DNA of 64,000 nucleotides from Himantopus leucocephalus (taxonomy: Eukaryota; Chordata; Aves; Charadriiformes; Recurvirostridae): contig RSEF01000012.1 in the NCBI GenBank assembly GCA_003993805.1, positions 8,490,065 to 8,554,064 on the forward strand, in the 5' to 3' direction. The position numbers and the translations under genes were made by a program. Below are positions 35,181 through 48,798 of this stretch, one piece after another. Positions within the stretch are counted from its first letter, which is position 1. The number at the start of each line of letters is the position of its first letter. Under the pieces are notes generated by a model. The model worked only from the letters and a program-made list of their open reading frames with translations, was not told where the DNA came from and did not search any database.

Positions 35181-37534
35181 TATAATCTTTGGCTGTTGTT
35201 CTTAAACTATATTCCTAAAATTTATTTTCTTTCTGAAGTATTAGCTCTTTCCTCCCACATTGCGCCCTTACACTGAAACACACATAGTTAATGATCAGAT
35301 GAATTTTATTTTTTTTTTTTCTGAGAACCAGTTATATTAAGTCAACTAATACACTCTGGAAAGATTAAAGGCCACACTTTGAATAGCCTTTTGCATCTTC
35401 TGTTGCCGTATAGTGTGTAAGTGGATTTACAAGATGATACAAGTGACAAAATGATTGTTTTAAAGTACAGGTTATAAGAGTGAGATATGACAGTTATATT
35501 ACATCCTCTAGTGTTTGAACCACTTAGAAGACAGACAGGATTAACAGTACTCCAGGTTTACAGGTGTCTCAAGCTGCTTGAAGGACTTTAAGATGCAGAG
35601 TATTCTAGTTTTTTGTAATGCAAATGAAAATTTGAAGAAACAATTGCAATTGAAAATAATTACATTTGCTTTTCCTTTTTTTAAAAAAAATCAACCTCTT
35701 TAAAATGCTTTTCTGTTTTTTTTTTTAATTTATAAATGTGTTAGGATTTAAAATAAACCAGTTTAATCTACGCTATATCTTGATTCATAGCATTCTAAAT
35801 TCATGTGAGATGGAGTATTATTCAGAAAGGGACAATGATGAGAAGGATAGTGAGGAGGGACTATGAGTGACTATTCAGTGAAACACGGACGATGGTAAAA
35901 GGAGGAGAGCTGTACAAACCTGAAGAATGAAAATGCAGGTCTGGGCTCAGCCAAAAGAAAGGTATAGTTTGAAGTATATTTCTATTTTCTAAGGAAACTT
36001 ACTATTTTTATCTAAAGTAAACTTACTGGGGAATTTAGCAGTCTTAACTTCTTAGATAAAGAACAAAAAGTTTGTATGCCATCTACTAAGTATCAAATGC
36101 TTTTTGTCTGGTTTCTATTGCACAACTTTTTTTTTTTAATGTAAGAAAATATAAGCAACAAAATCATTTTACCAGAATAACAATACTATAGAAAAAAATT
36201 GTACTCTGTAATTACTGATCTTGACAAAGCTATATATGGTTTGTTTTAAAACTACCTCGAAAGTGCTTTTATTAGCTAAAGAATTAGTACTGATAAAAAT
36301 GATGACATAGGATGGCATTTGTTTTGAAGTTCAGCCAGCATGGGAATGTGAAGGCCTCCACCTCTGGTAATATACTCAAAAGAACAAGTGGCTCAAAAGG
36401 CAGAAAGGAAGGAGTAGGAGGCTGAAAGTAAAAAAAGGAAGAAAAAGTTAGGCTTCTGTTTCATGGATTTTTTTTTTTTTTAAAGCTGACTGAATTACAC
36501 CCTTGTCTACTGAAACCCTCTTAGTGTAATTCCCATTGGCCTCTGTGACACCTAGGGCAGCGCTGATCAACTGCAGGCTCCCTTATTCCTAACCTCAGCC
36601 AACTGAATATGATTCTAGCAGATGTTTCTGCATTTTAGACCTCAAAATATGATGGGTCAGTTTTTTTTCCTTTTTCCAGTGGCAAATCTTGCATACTTGA
36701 GACCCAGGACATTCAATTCAATGGTAGGAGTTATGAGCTGAGGGTCTCCCCAGTGGGATAATGCTGAACTTAATGTAAACTCAGATCTTTGAAAATGGAG
36801 AACCAAAGTAATTTAAAGGTTTGGATCATTTAAACTAAATTACTGGATTATTTTTTAATATTGTATAAAAATATGAAATGTGGTTAGAAATGTATATGAT
36901 TGTTTTCTATTAAAAGGAAAAGGTCTTATGAAGTCAGGAGAGAACAAAGTCAGAAGCAATCAAACAGGAGCAGCTTTCTTAGTGGCAGAAGGTGAAGGTT
37001 CAGTTAGCTTTCTCTGTTTTCCTGTACTCCTTAGGTGCTGTGAAGTAAATCCACTGCTGCCTCCTTCCTGTGCGTCCTCATTCCTCCCCCTCTCTGTGTT
37101 CCCAGCAAAACAAGTACTTCTGTGTGTGCTTGTGGAAAAATAAACTCAAGTTCATATTGCTTTGTTTTCCTCTGATTGGATTCTCTCTCTGATAAGGTGC
37201 AAGGTGTGCTTCAAGTCTTGCGCTCTCATGTCTGAGAGCGTTCATTAATGCTCTCTAATGTGCAGTATCTCATGGTTTGTAAGGTGTGAGCTCATGGGGC
37301 AGTTTTTCTGCCTGCAAGGGCATAAGTAGGATTTACTCTTTTATCTAACTGGTATAATGACACCTGTAAGAATTTATTGTCTTAGAGGTCTGTACCCATA
37401 TCTTGAAATCAATCGAAGACTTTCTGGCTTTTGGGGAGGGAAACAAACTTATACCATATTTTAAATCCAAGAGAACTTCACACTACTTGTTCTGGTGGCG
37501 TTTATGCCCTCCCACTGAGCTGTGTTTTGCTCAC
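35181..37534. other. Intron without recognised genes or elements
   Basis: AT-rich with scattered T runs (for example 35310-35319, 36129-36139 and 36470-36481). No coding or RNA gene recognised. Confidence 0.5.
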
Positions 37535-37665
37535 CTGTTTAGAGTATAAGCCTGACAAGAGTGATCAATACTCTTTATTAATACAGTGCCAGGTGTAATG
37601 GGCCTTCCTGCATTGACCATCCAGTGTTACTATAATAAACAAGATAATAATAAACCCATGTATTA
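37535..37665 (+). mobile_element. Possible ancient L2/L3/MIR-like retroposon tail
   Basis: The segment starts TTTAGAGTATAAGCCTGAC, contains CTCTTTATTAATACAGTGCC then AGGTGTAATGGGCCTTCCTG, and ends with ACTATAATAAACAAGATAAT. This order (GTAAGCTC-like start, ACAGTGCCTAGCACAATGG-like middle, AATAAA-rich end) recalls the 3' tails shared by L2, L3 and MIR-type retroposons in amniotes. The match is by eye and diverged, so the family is not certain. Confidence 0.5.
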
Positions 37666-40600
37666 TGTTATCACTGTCAACACTAAACAATGTGAGTCTA
37701 GAAATATTGTAGTAAAAAGAGAATTTTTCAGATATGATTGTTAAAATGTGGCGTAGCACACAAAAATGTGCTATGACACTGCATTCCTAATGAACGACAC
37801 CTCTCAGTGCTATGCTGCTGTTTAGCAGAGACTGAGGGATCATGACAGTGATCTTATGTGATGACAGTGGAAATTAGGATGAGCTTATCTCATTTTTCTC
37901 TGGTTGTGAACAAAGTTGGCGATGTCCACGCTGTTGTGCGGGGTACCAGGGTATCTCAGCAAAGAAAAGCCCTATTTAAGAAGGTACGTTATTTAAGAAG
38001 GTACATTATATAAGTCTGCGCTATGTCTTACAGTCAAGCTGTTGTGGTCAGGTAAACATCACCTTAAAAGGACACCTTGGCTTGCTTCCTTAGAGTGAAG
38101 TAGCTTCAAGTGAATAGATAAAGTTTTCAAGTCAAAACAAAAGCTTGGTCACAGCAAAAACTTATGCAGAATATTGTTAGTGGAAAGATTTTTTCAGTTG
38201 TTGGTAAATAGAAATGTTACATTTGTAGAGGAGCTTGTATAATCCTAATGGGAGTACCATGCTTATTATGTTACATTTTAGTGTTTAGAAGTATACCAGG
38301 GAGTGCAAGTGAAAGACTTGGTATATTTTTTTCCTCGTATTTAATAGTGAATTTCTCAAAGCCCATCCAGTTTTAGTTTTATAAATATGTAGATGCTAAG
38401 GGAAGAACTGCAATTCACTAGCTTAGATTAGAAATGTAAAAATACTTTTCTGTGGTTAAACTCTTCCGAGTTTCTAACCACTCCTCCCTCAACCATATAC
38501 TTTGTCATTGTTGCATTTGACTCTGACCAAAATTAGGCCCCACAGGCCTCTGAGGATCACCATATTGCTAAAATCATTCTAGGTACTAGGGATTCTTCTT
38601 TTTTTGCTTCCCAACAAACTCATCTTTATTCTTTGAAGACTCGCTTACATGGTTCTCATCTTCCAGGTGGTAGGGAAAATGTAAATTGGTCTAACAGAGA
38701 CAGTCATTAAACGTACTGCTTTGTTTTGTTTTTCAGCCCCCCCTGAGCTTTCTTTATGGTTAGGAAAGAGATAGGTACTAAGGAGAAAATGTTGAAGGCA
38801 GGTTTTATAGGATAGGTAGGTCACCTCTGTGTGCAACGCAGAATTAAAGCTAGCCTAGATACTTTCAAATCCTTACGTTATGTGGATTGTGAATATAAGT
38901 TATTGAACAAAATTCTAATTCCGCTTAAATCTACATACATAAGAATGTAATTTAATATCCTGCCTTATTTCTTTAGGCTGGAAGAGTTTTGAATAAAATG
39001 CAGTCAGCTATAGGACCTTATTGCATCATTCAGGGAGCTACTGGCAACTTCATGGTGGTTTCATTCAGCTGGCTGCATGGCGAGCTATGTCCCAAAGACT
39101 GGTTAGGAAGGAATGGTGCAGTTAGTAGGAAGAGCGATCTGAACTTTTAAACCCCCTCACTCTAAAAGCTCCAAAATATGGAATTTTCTCATCCCTGTTT
39201 AGGGGATTTACTGTGTTTGATAACTTATGAGTATTTTGGTGAGCTGGAGAACCTCATCCAGGTTTTGTATGAAACTCTTTTTAGTTTTCTGTGTGGTCTG
39301 TAAACGAAAGATAAGTAGTCCATGTCTGTGGGGTTTAGAGCAGGAGCTGCTTTTGGGACTAGGGTAAAATTCAGTAGCAAATAAGTAGAGATTATTACAT
39401 AACACCTAAAGAATAGAAGCCCCAGAGGTGTGGTAGATCATCATCTGACATCCAGCAACCTGATACCCTCTTAACAGAGTGGAAAATGCTCTGACATTCA
39501 TGAGCTTAAAGCAAAGACTTTTCACCTATTGAAAAATATTTAAACGTTCAGTATGCGTAGAAGAGACTTGACTGCTTTCCAGTTTTGTTTTGGGTGCCCA
39601 TTACCCCCATCACTCCCCTGGATTATTTTGTCAAAAAAATTGAAGGAAAACTGCCAAAATGCAAACAGAGTCTTTTATGGGTTTTGTGGGTATGCATACA
39701 TGTGTACCACCCAGCTACCCACTACTGCCTCTCCCATCAGATCCCTCTTAAAAAAAAATAGTACAAGGATCCAATTAGGATGAAAATTACCTACAGTATT
39801 TTCACAGTTGTATTAAGAAATATAATTTATATTATTTCTCTCTTAGAAAGATCTCCCTTCAACACTTCAATGCTATGATGTTTTGTTTAGTCTAATGTAG
39901 GTTTTTGTTAGTATCTAGCCTAGAAATGAATCTAATTAACAGATGAACTTAGGAAATCCCTACTGTAATTTGGCAACGAAATGAATGGGGGATATCAGTA
40001 TATGACAAGCAACTTCCACTTAAGGCTAATGTAACTATTACCTCATTAGAAGTGCAACTTTACACTCTTCAAATAAAACCTTTATTGAATTTAAAATATG
40101 TATTTGACAAAGGACTAGCTGAACTTACTTGAAATTGGCTTTGTGAAATTATGCTGCCTTTATTGATACTGACTAGCTTTATAAATGTTTATCTTAATTA
40201 TGTTTTATTGTGATTAAAGAAGATTGCAGATACTCTGCCATTTCTGTAAAGTGAGCTGTTGGAGCTTTTTTTTGTTAAAGATGGGGGTAGGGTAAAAAGA
40301 ATAGTCCAGCTCCGGAGAGGAGGCCCCTCACAGGCCATATGAATCCACTTACATGTAAATTGCTTGTCTATATGAATTAAGGTGAAGGTTATGAAAGAAC
40401 TGCATTTCTGTGTTTATTGTAGGATTTTTGACAGTCTCTTTCCTCTTTCAAGTAAATTTGGCTTAAGTCCACAGTCAGTACAGTTTTAAGTAAACTCCTC
40501 TTTTGTTACATTAACAAGGTTATAACATCACTGAGGCAGATTTCCAGCTGCATGAATTGAGGCCTAAGCATGCAGACGGAGGGGATAATTAAAACCTTAG

Positions 40601-43067
40601 GGTGGGTGAGTTAAACTACCAACTAAAATTGGATAAAAGGCTAATTGTCCATAGCAACATAATACATGTTTCTAAATACCTGTGAAATAAAGATAAATAT
40701 TCGCGGTCTTTTAATTCCTTTTTGAATGCTTAGATTCAGATTATATTTTAGGGCATAACAAAAATCAAGAGGAAGTAAATGGAAACCCAAAGAATTCGTT
40801 CCCAGATATTGTTGTATTTTAGCTACTAATTGAAAAACAGAATTATTTTGAAGACTTCAGTGATTTTCAGACTTTCTTTACAATACAGGAAGCATTTTTG
40901 TGTAGGAAGTGTGAGCCTCGCTGTGTGATACAGTATATAGGAATGGACTGGTCGGTGCTTTGTCAAAATTTGTCATATCTCTTTTTCCTTCCTCCTTTTT
41001 TTCATTATTAAGAGTGGAGTTACATACCTTTGGTGACCTTCAAGAAGATGACATAGAGTCAGGCAAGATGATACATTACCACAAAGTTAAAAAAACAAAA
41101 TGGGTTGTAATGGCAGCTTGTACTGAACTAAATGAATTGTGAAGGCCCATTTGTTATTCATTAGGAGAAGCAGAGCAGATTACTGTTCTGCCTTCATAGG
41201 GAGCCTTTAAACTTAAGGTCATTTTACACTAGTACCCTTGTGGCATGGACAGCATTTAATACATTTTTAACAGCTTTTACATTTCCATGGTTTGCAGCAG
41301 TGCTGGCTGAATCATTTCTGTAATGAAGGTGTTTTAAAGTAGTTTAGAGTTACTTTGGGGGAAAAAACAGGAAAAAAAAGAAATAATTGGGTTGATGAAG
41401 TGACTTTATATACTAAAGAGCTAAGCATGCAGAACGTACTGCTATAAACTAATGCATACTGATTCCCACTGCTACAGAAGTACATCCCTGGGGAAACATG
41501 GTTTTTTGTTGTTTTTTTTTTTTATTATTTTATTTTAACATAAATAGAACTATAGTTGTTTTTTCACAGTGCTCATTCCTTTGGGGAAGGGAGGTCTGAG
41601 GACAGAAATTTAGGAATATTTTTTTCAGCTATTTCTGAGTTGCTCAGGAGTTGGATGAAGAACATTGAACATTTTGGCATGTTTTGGGGAAGCATGCAAC
41701 CTAACTGTCTATTATAACTGTTGATGTGGGCATCTAAGGAACCCAACATAAAATGAACGTGGAGTGGAGGGTAGAATTTTGCTGATCAAAATAAATGTTG
41801 ATTATTTCAATACTTCTCAAATGGTTCAGTTGGGGCTGTGGAAAGTCAAAGCAGAAAGGTAGGTACCGATACGAAAAAATCTGAGAATAATTTGTTCGAA
41901 AGTACTGAACAAATCTAAAATTCTATTAGCTTAAAGAATGATTTGTAACTCTAAAGAAAGGCATAGTAACCCCAGTTAAAGGAGGTAATCATTTCACAAG
42001 CTCATGTTTTATTGTAGACTGTAGTCTTTTATTTGCTACCGTTTAATTATGTTGTGGACTTAGTGTTCAAAATCCATGTTACGGTGACTTTATTTTTGTT
42101 CAGAAAATATTAGAACAGAAATCATGCACCGTGTTTCAAGATTTGTTTACAAATAAACTTAATTAAGAAAATGCTAATTTAAATGTATGATGGTACTTCT
42201 CCCAGCAGCCAGTCCACCCCTAATTTCCTTTTTCTTGTTTAGCAGATTATCAGTATTCATTCTATACTTCACTGCAGATGGTTTTCACTAGAGTTTTTCT
42301 ATTGGTTTTACTGTTTTGTGAGGATAAATTTTGACAAAATACATGTCGATCACAGCCAGCATATGAGGAAGAAAAAAATGACACGTTCTTTGACAGCAAA
42401 AGTATTTTTTTCTGAGATTTTCAACAATACATATTTTAAAGCTGAAAGGCTATGTGTATCTTCAGAAAATAGCAACCTTTAAATAACATTTTAAATGCAA
42501 CAATGATTGCTTTTATTTAATATCAGAGAGATAGCAGAATGTAAGAAACTGTGAAGTCTCAAAATCTTGTTGCTGTTTGGACTGTATATTTTTCCAATAA
42601 AATTAGATTCTTTTTATATAAGTTTTAAATTTTCAGTTGCACCAGTATTACTGACTTTTCCCCCAATAGAAATATTTGTCTTCTTTTACCTTTGCACTAG
42701 CTTCATGTAGTTATTTCTGGTTTGTGAACTAAAGCTGTTTTAATGAAATCTACTTTAATCTAAGTTTTTAAAGGTTCTTCACACGTGTGAAAACACAGAC
42801 TGTCAATATATGTCCATAAAATATATATCAAGAGTGGTTTTGTTTGGTCAGAAAATGAAACCCATCCCTTTTGTTATTTTAGATTTCTGAATATACAGTG
42901 GCGGGTCTGTTATCATCCCATGCCAAAGCAATACCCTAAGAAAGGCACAGTGCCACTACTTTTGTTTGTAAAACTCTGATGAGAACACACAAAAAAAAAA
43001 AATCTGTGAAGGCCATGCAATTCTGAACTGGGGTATAGTGTAAATTCGATTTTAATTTCATTTTTTC
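37666..43067. other. Intron without recognised genes or elements
   Basis: Contains a two-copy 17-base repeat, TATTTAAGAAGGTAC plus two bases, at 37973-38006, and a T-rich tract near 41510-41536. No gene or transposon recognised. Confidence 0.5.
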
Positions 43068-43108
43068 AATACATATAATTATTGACAAAATACATATAAT
43101 TATTGACA
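43068..43108 (+). repeat. Two-copy tandem repeat, 21-base period
   Basis: AATACATATAATTATTGACA occurs at 43068-43087 and again at 43089-43108. There is no N nearby, so unlike the larger duplications this looks like real replication slippage. Confidence 0.9.
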
Positions 43109-46100
43109 ATCATATTTCATCGCCTGAAACTGGTGTTTATTTTTCCTTTAAGTTACCTTACAACCTTTTCATGTTTGTAACTTATTTTTCAGAATGGTAA
43201 AATAAAGAACATGCTAGTAAGGGGAGTGTTCCAATGTTGGGAGTACCTTAATTATAAAATTCTGTTAAGTAACTAAGACACTTTAGTGTTCACTCTGGCC
43301 CTTTAACATAGGGCTGTCTGCTAAGTTGAGGATCGTACTCTCTGCAGTTCTGAAGCTACTTTTAGTGCAGTACTGAGTCGAACGCCTCTTGGGCTGTCAT
43401 TACTTAGGCATCTTGTTAGCATTTTCAGACAGATTGTGTAGCAACTGTGATCAGTAAAACACAAGATAGCCAGAACAATTCCTATGTGCCTCCAGAATGT
43501 TCTTGGCATTATGTGATGTTAGGAAGGTCCCTGTGGCAGTGGTATGCCAATTGAGGCTTACTTAGAATAATTCCAGATGTTTATTCTGCCACTGGGAAGT
43601 GATACGTTTAGTCACATGTTTTGATTCAGCCAAGAGTTCCAGAGCTTGAACAGGTTAAAAATAAAACAAACCAAACAGCCAAACAAAAAAAGCCAGAAAA
43701 AAAAAATCTCTTGAACATGGGCATGAAAGACTGCTATAAAAAAATTCCTTTGAACACTGGTATCATTTGTAGTGCTTAGATACTGTATGTCCCATTTACA
43801 AAATTGTTACCTTGCTGGAGGCACATAGCAGAAAGCTTGGTCCAGCATCTTCATATATGTGAATTTTCTCCTTTTGATAATACTTTTCCTGCAATCTCTG
43901 TGTGAGGCAGAAGATTCAGATGCCCCTTCAAAGGAAGGATCCATGTTTGTTTTCTGGGCCTTTTTGTCAAGTAGGAATTGGGACATTCTAAAAGACTTCC
44001 ACATGAAATCATAGATTTTTGACATATAGAAAGGGGTAGGCCTTAGTCAATTTTATGCCTTAAGAATTAATTTGTGGTATAATTTAACCCTTTTCTGGTT
44101 TCCAGAGGCATCCGAACTTGGTGATTCAGGATGTCACTTTGTATCCGTGTTCCTACTTCTGTAGGAAGTTCCTACTTCCCCAGTTTTTAGTGTTTTTCTT
44201 GAAAATAAGGCTTGTAGCTACCTTCTGAGTCACTTAAGTAATTTCTCTTCCTTCATTCCTTCTCATTCCATTAACAAAGAAATCTAACAATTTTCTTTTT
44301 GTTCGCTTTTTCCAAGAGCAAACTATGTCTAGTATAAGACATAAAATTGTTCTGTTTTCAGAGAGACCTAGGCTTTGTAATTTTACCATAAAGATTATAC
44401 TGATACATCCAAAGGAGTAGAACTTTCAGGCTGCCATGTATTTATTTTTATCATTTCATATATGTCCAGGAAAGCGCAGGTGTTGTAACTGAAGCTGGTC
44501 CTTGTAAATCGGTGTCCCAAAGTTAGTCTTTTGTGTATAAATGTTATAAGGTGGTTGCAGTTCTCAACCATATTTACTAGTACGCTTGGCAATAAATACA
44601 GGAAGCTTGTTTGTTCTGGTCTCACTCCTGTTTCAGGGATTATTTGAAAGAACAATTTAAGATCTAACTTTCACTTTTAATGGCTTTTTTCTCTTAAAAA
44701 TTGCAGGGAGCTTGTGAATAAAAACTCTATTCTATGAGGTATCCGTATTAGTATTAACTCTCAATTCAGAGGCCACACACATCCAACCAGATAGAGTAAA
44801 TCCTGACCCGCAGTCGCCTTCTTAATATTCCTCATAGAACACAGTTACGCAGAGGGAGTTCTTCTGAACAACGACTTATCACACAGTAACCTGTGTAGGA
44901 TATAGCAGAAAGACAGAGAAATCATGAAGTAAGTTCTTTTGTTTTCTTTACCTTTGGGAAAATATTATCTCACAGTCCGTAATAATGACTATTGAATCAA
45001 GTAGAGACACTAGGAGGAGAAAAAAATCTTTTCAGGAAGAGATGTTCATATTAACATCCTGTTATATGGAATCTGTTCAGACCTCAAAAAATAAATTAAT
45101 ATTCACTAAAATAAGAAACTAAATTTGTCTCAGCTGATCTTCAATTATTTTAGTGTTTGCATTCTATAAATAGTGTAGGAAAAGAATTTGCTTGTAGAAG
45201 TGTTCACAAAACCACTAGATTTTTAGCTTGTTTTAAATAACGGTGACTATATGTGTGCATCCTTGACTGAAATTTGATTATAAAAGTTGTCTACCCCAGT
45301 CTATGGAAAGACATGTAAAAATCCCAGACATAGATGATACGGAAGCCTACTTTTGTAAGAAACAGCTTCTTTCCTACCCTGCATTTTTTTAAAAGTACCT
45401 AGGTTTTGAGATAGTACAAGTCTATCTATGGCATTTTATTTTCTTTGAACCTATGCAAGTCAGTCCAATGACGTATCTAATGTATCTGGGAAGACTGTCA
45501 GTTTTACCTATCAGTCATAATAAAGTGAGTCCATTTGCTGTGGCACAGAAGAGACATGGTGTGATAGGATTTGTGAGGAACTGCTAATGCAGTGGGCCTG
45601 TTTCCATCTAGGCTAGATGAATCTAAATGCTAAAATTTCTATGTAAATAACCAAATTTGACTAAATAGGTATTAAGTATTACTGAAAATAAATTCAAAAT
45701 ATTATTGAAAAGATAGATAAATGGTAATCCACAGACAAAATTTTGCAGTGGTTGTGGTCTTTTGTGTTATTCTGGCATTCAAAAGCAAGCAGGGGGTTTC
45801 TTTAAAGAGACTGTAAGGAAAATAAGCTGGTTTAGAGAACCCTGTATTGTAAATCTGGCAAAACTATGAGAGGAAGAAAGTCTTTTTCAGTTATATTCCT
45901 TCGGGTGGTTAACGCTCAGACTGATGAGGACAGTGACAGAATAAATGAACACCAGATAAAAGATTCATATTGAGAGCAGACATCCTGCCTCACTAAGGCA
46001 AGAACTGATTTCTCTACCAAGTAGTAGTTTTGACATTGACCATTGTGATTGGAGCATGTTTCTTAGGTGGGAGAGACCATAAGTACTTCTAACATAGAAT

Positions 46101-48780
46101 TCATATGAAAGCAATGTAAATGCAAACAGAATATATTTGATGTGATCTAACTCCAACTCTGCTACATCACTTGTTTCTAAATCAGGTGAACCACAATGCA
46201 GTCGTGTTGGGGCAGGCATGGATAATATACAGTGTATTAGCAATCTTTTGTCTGTATAGGCAGGAGTTTATAGCGGCTGAAGGTAAAGAACAGCAGATTC
46301 CAGGCTCCTACTTGCCAGATCTATGGAATGCTTGAGAAAACTATGGTTCTCTAAGTGAACAAAGCAGTAGTGGGACAGGAGCAGAGCTTAAATAAACTGC
46401 AGAGTAATGTACTGTATATTCCTTCTGAAATGATAATTTTGTAGGCAGGTGGTAGTAACAATCCAAAGTCAATTATTATAGTCAGATAGAGTCTAGAAAA
46501 TGAAAGTGACGCCATTAAAGACATTAAAGAAATAGATCATATGCCGTCTTCTATATGCCATAAGATGCATAAGAGGGACAAACTTTGGCAAAACAAAGGG
46601 AAATATCCTCCAGTTGAGAGCACAGTATCTGTTGTCTGAAAGCTGGTCTTTCTTCCATTGGAAGGTAGGGGAATTGTCTATGAAATTTTAAGGCAACAAA
46701 GGGTTTAAGCTGTATTCCATTCAGAGATTTTGACAGTATGACTGCCTCGCTTAGAGTCACAGCTAGGACAGTCTGGAGTTAGCAAAGCATGTTTTCTTAA
46801 GGAAAATAATAGAGGTACCAATTGTTGTCGGGATCCATCATGTCAGTAACGTGATCAATAAACGTTATGTTAAAATTTCTAGTATCGGAGATCATTTTAT
46901 TCCCACTAGTGGAAATGAAAGAACTGATCTTCAACTAGATTATAACTAGAGTTCTTGTAAGATAACAAAACAAGCTGACAGATTTCAGTGGTGAAAAGCT
47001 TCTGGTTAAATGAAGTGAGCTGCAAGGAGCAATAGTCATGACACAGTTGGGCAGAGACAGATGTGCAGATGAATAACCAAAATTAATAGCAGGCATCCTT
47101 AAAGGGCTGGTTAATCTGCCAGTAGAGAGTCTGTCTCTTTTCTACCCACTAGTACATCAGCTCATAAAAAATACAAATGAGCCCAATAGCAGCAAGAGCC
47201 TTAAGATCTGCTTCCTCATTAGTGAAACTTCAGAGAAGCATTTCCTATGGTTCTATATCTTTTTCTACCTTTTAAGAAAAGTTGTTAGCAGGAATGTGTA
47301 GATTGAGTTCTTGGGGGGGGGGCGGAGGGGAGGAAGTAGTGGAATTTAATCTATAAAAGGAAGAGTTTATCTTGGATTACTTTGGCAAACAATATTGATG
47401 CATTTTAATGGTGAAAATATATTAAAGTGGTTGATAAGTATTTTTATATGGTAGAGAAGAACAACTGTCTTGTGTGGTTTATATTTTTGTTCATGTAGCC
47501 CATCGAGAGCAGCAGTGCTTGTAGATCATATGTGAGATTCTGTTCGTTCTTAGCTTAGGGGTTTGGAAGCAAATTCTCCTGTTCTGCACAACTGGAGCCA
47601 ACCTAAAGGGAAGTAATCCAAGGATGTCCTTTCCTGACAGTACAGGAACGGTTCATGCACTGTAAGTTGTGTCTGTAGTGTTGAAAGATAAACAAAGTTG
47701 CAAATTTGAGGTGGGAGAAAATTCCCTTTTCAGAAGCTGAAAATAGTAAGGCAGGGTAGAACAAGCTGGAAAAAAAACAAGTTCAGCCTTAGAAAGATTC
47801 TGTTTCATGTAGCTGTGGAAGGTCAGGAAAAAAAGTGAGATGGAAACTGGAAAGAAGAGGTCACTGGTCAAGAGGTACACTAGGGGTTGCTCAATTGTAA
47901 TGAGAACTTGAACTGATGAAGTTAGTTAAGGGGGGTTCAGTCCTCTAAAGAGTTCAGCAATCTAGCACTGAAAAAACAGAGGATGTAAACAACTTTGTTG
48001 CCTCTGTCTTACTTGTGAAATTGCCCAGTGAAAGCTAGGAGCTTGCTTCAAGCACTCTCTCACAATTTATCTTCTCTTTGACCTTCTGTTTGGATATACT
48101 GCCTAATATATAGCAATTACCTCAAAGCTATTTGTAGTCATCTTTTGGGATCGTGTGGTTAGTTATGTGACCCACTCTTTTAAAAAAGTTGGAATAACAA
48201 TTGTTCCGTGCAAAACAACCAGAAAGCAGAATTGTAAAAGTGGTTGCACATGCGTTTAGTGTCATGAAATTTATGCCTGACTCTTTCTGTAATGCTACGT
48301 AATAGATCATGATGATCTTACTCCTGTACAGTGTAATCTTTCCCCAGTATTTCTGGGTTATCCCACTGTTACACTACTGTTCAAACTGTTGGGTGCTTCT
48401 TTTTCTCCTTTTCCTCCCCCTCCCGTATGAATAGTAATCACCTAGAGTTACAGGTTCCTGTATTTCTTTTAATGACCTAGTTTATGCTTATCAGCAGCTC
48501 TTACAAAGGCATTCATGTTTCTTTCCCGAGGTGATATACTCTTCCCCTTCACAAGTTCTTTGACTAAGTGTCTTTTTCGATGCTCATGTTTAGAAGAAAG
48601 GGCCTTCATGCTTGACAGATCCAAATAACAGTAGCAACAGAGAGCAACGATGGCACATTTGAACTTATTACAGTGATGTACTGACTTGTAAACCTGTATG
48701 ATTCACCTCAGAATTTTATTCATTGAGTTTTGCAAGATCTTTGCCAATTTGTCTGTCTGTCTTCCTCTATAAAACATATA
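43109..48780. other. Intron without recognised genes or elements
   Basis: Ordinary intron. A G-rich tract lies at 47313-47332. Near 44000-44035 there is a faint CR1-like phrase (AAATCATAGATTTTTGACAT), too weak to call. Confidence 0.5.
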
Positions 48781-48798
48781 CACACACACACACACACA
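48781..48798 (+). repeat. (CA)9 microsatellite
   Basis: Nine uninterrupted CA units, flanked by ATATA and TAAAT. Short and probably only mildly polymorphic. Confidence 0.95.

Noticed and set aside
43980..44035. Faint CR1-like 3' phrase (AAATCATAGATTTTTGACAT)
   Set aside because: Only one weak phrase matches, with no following landmarks.
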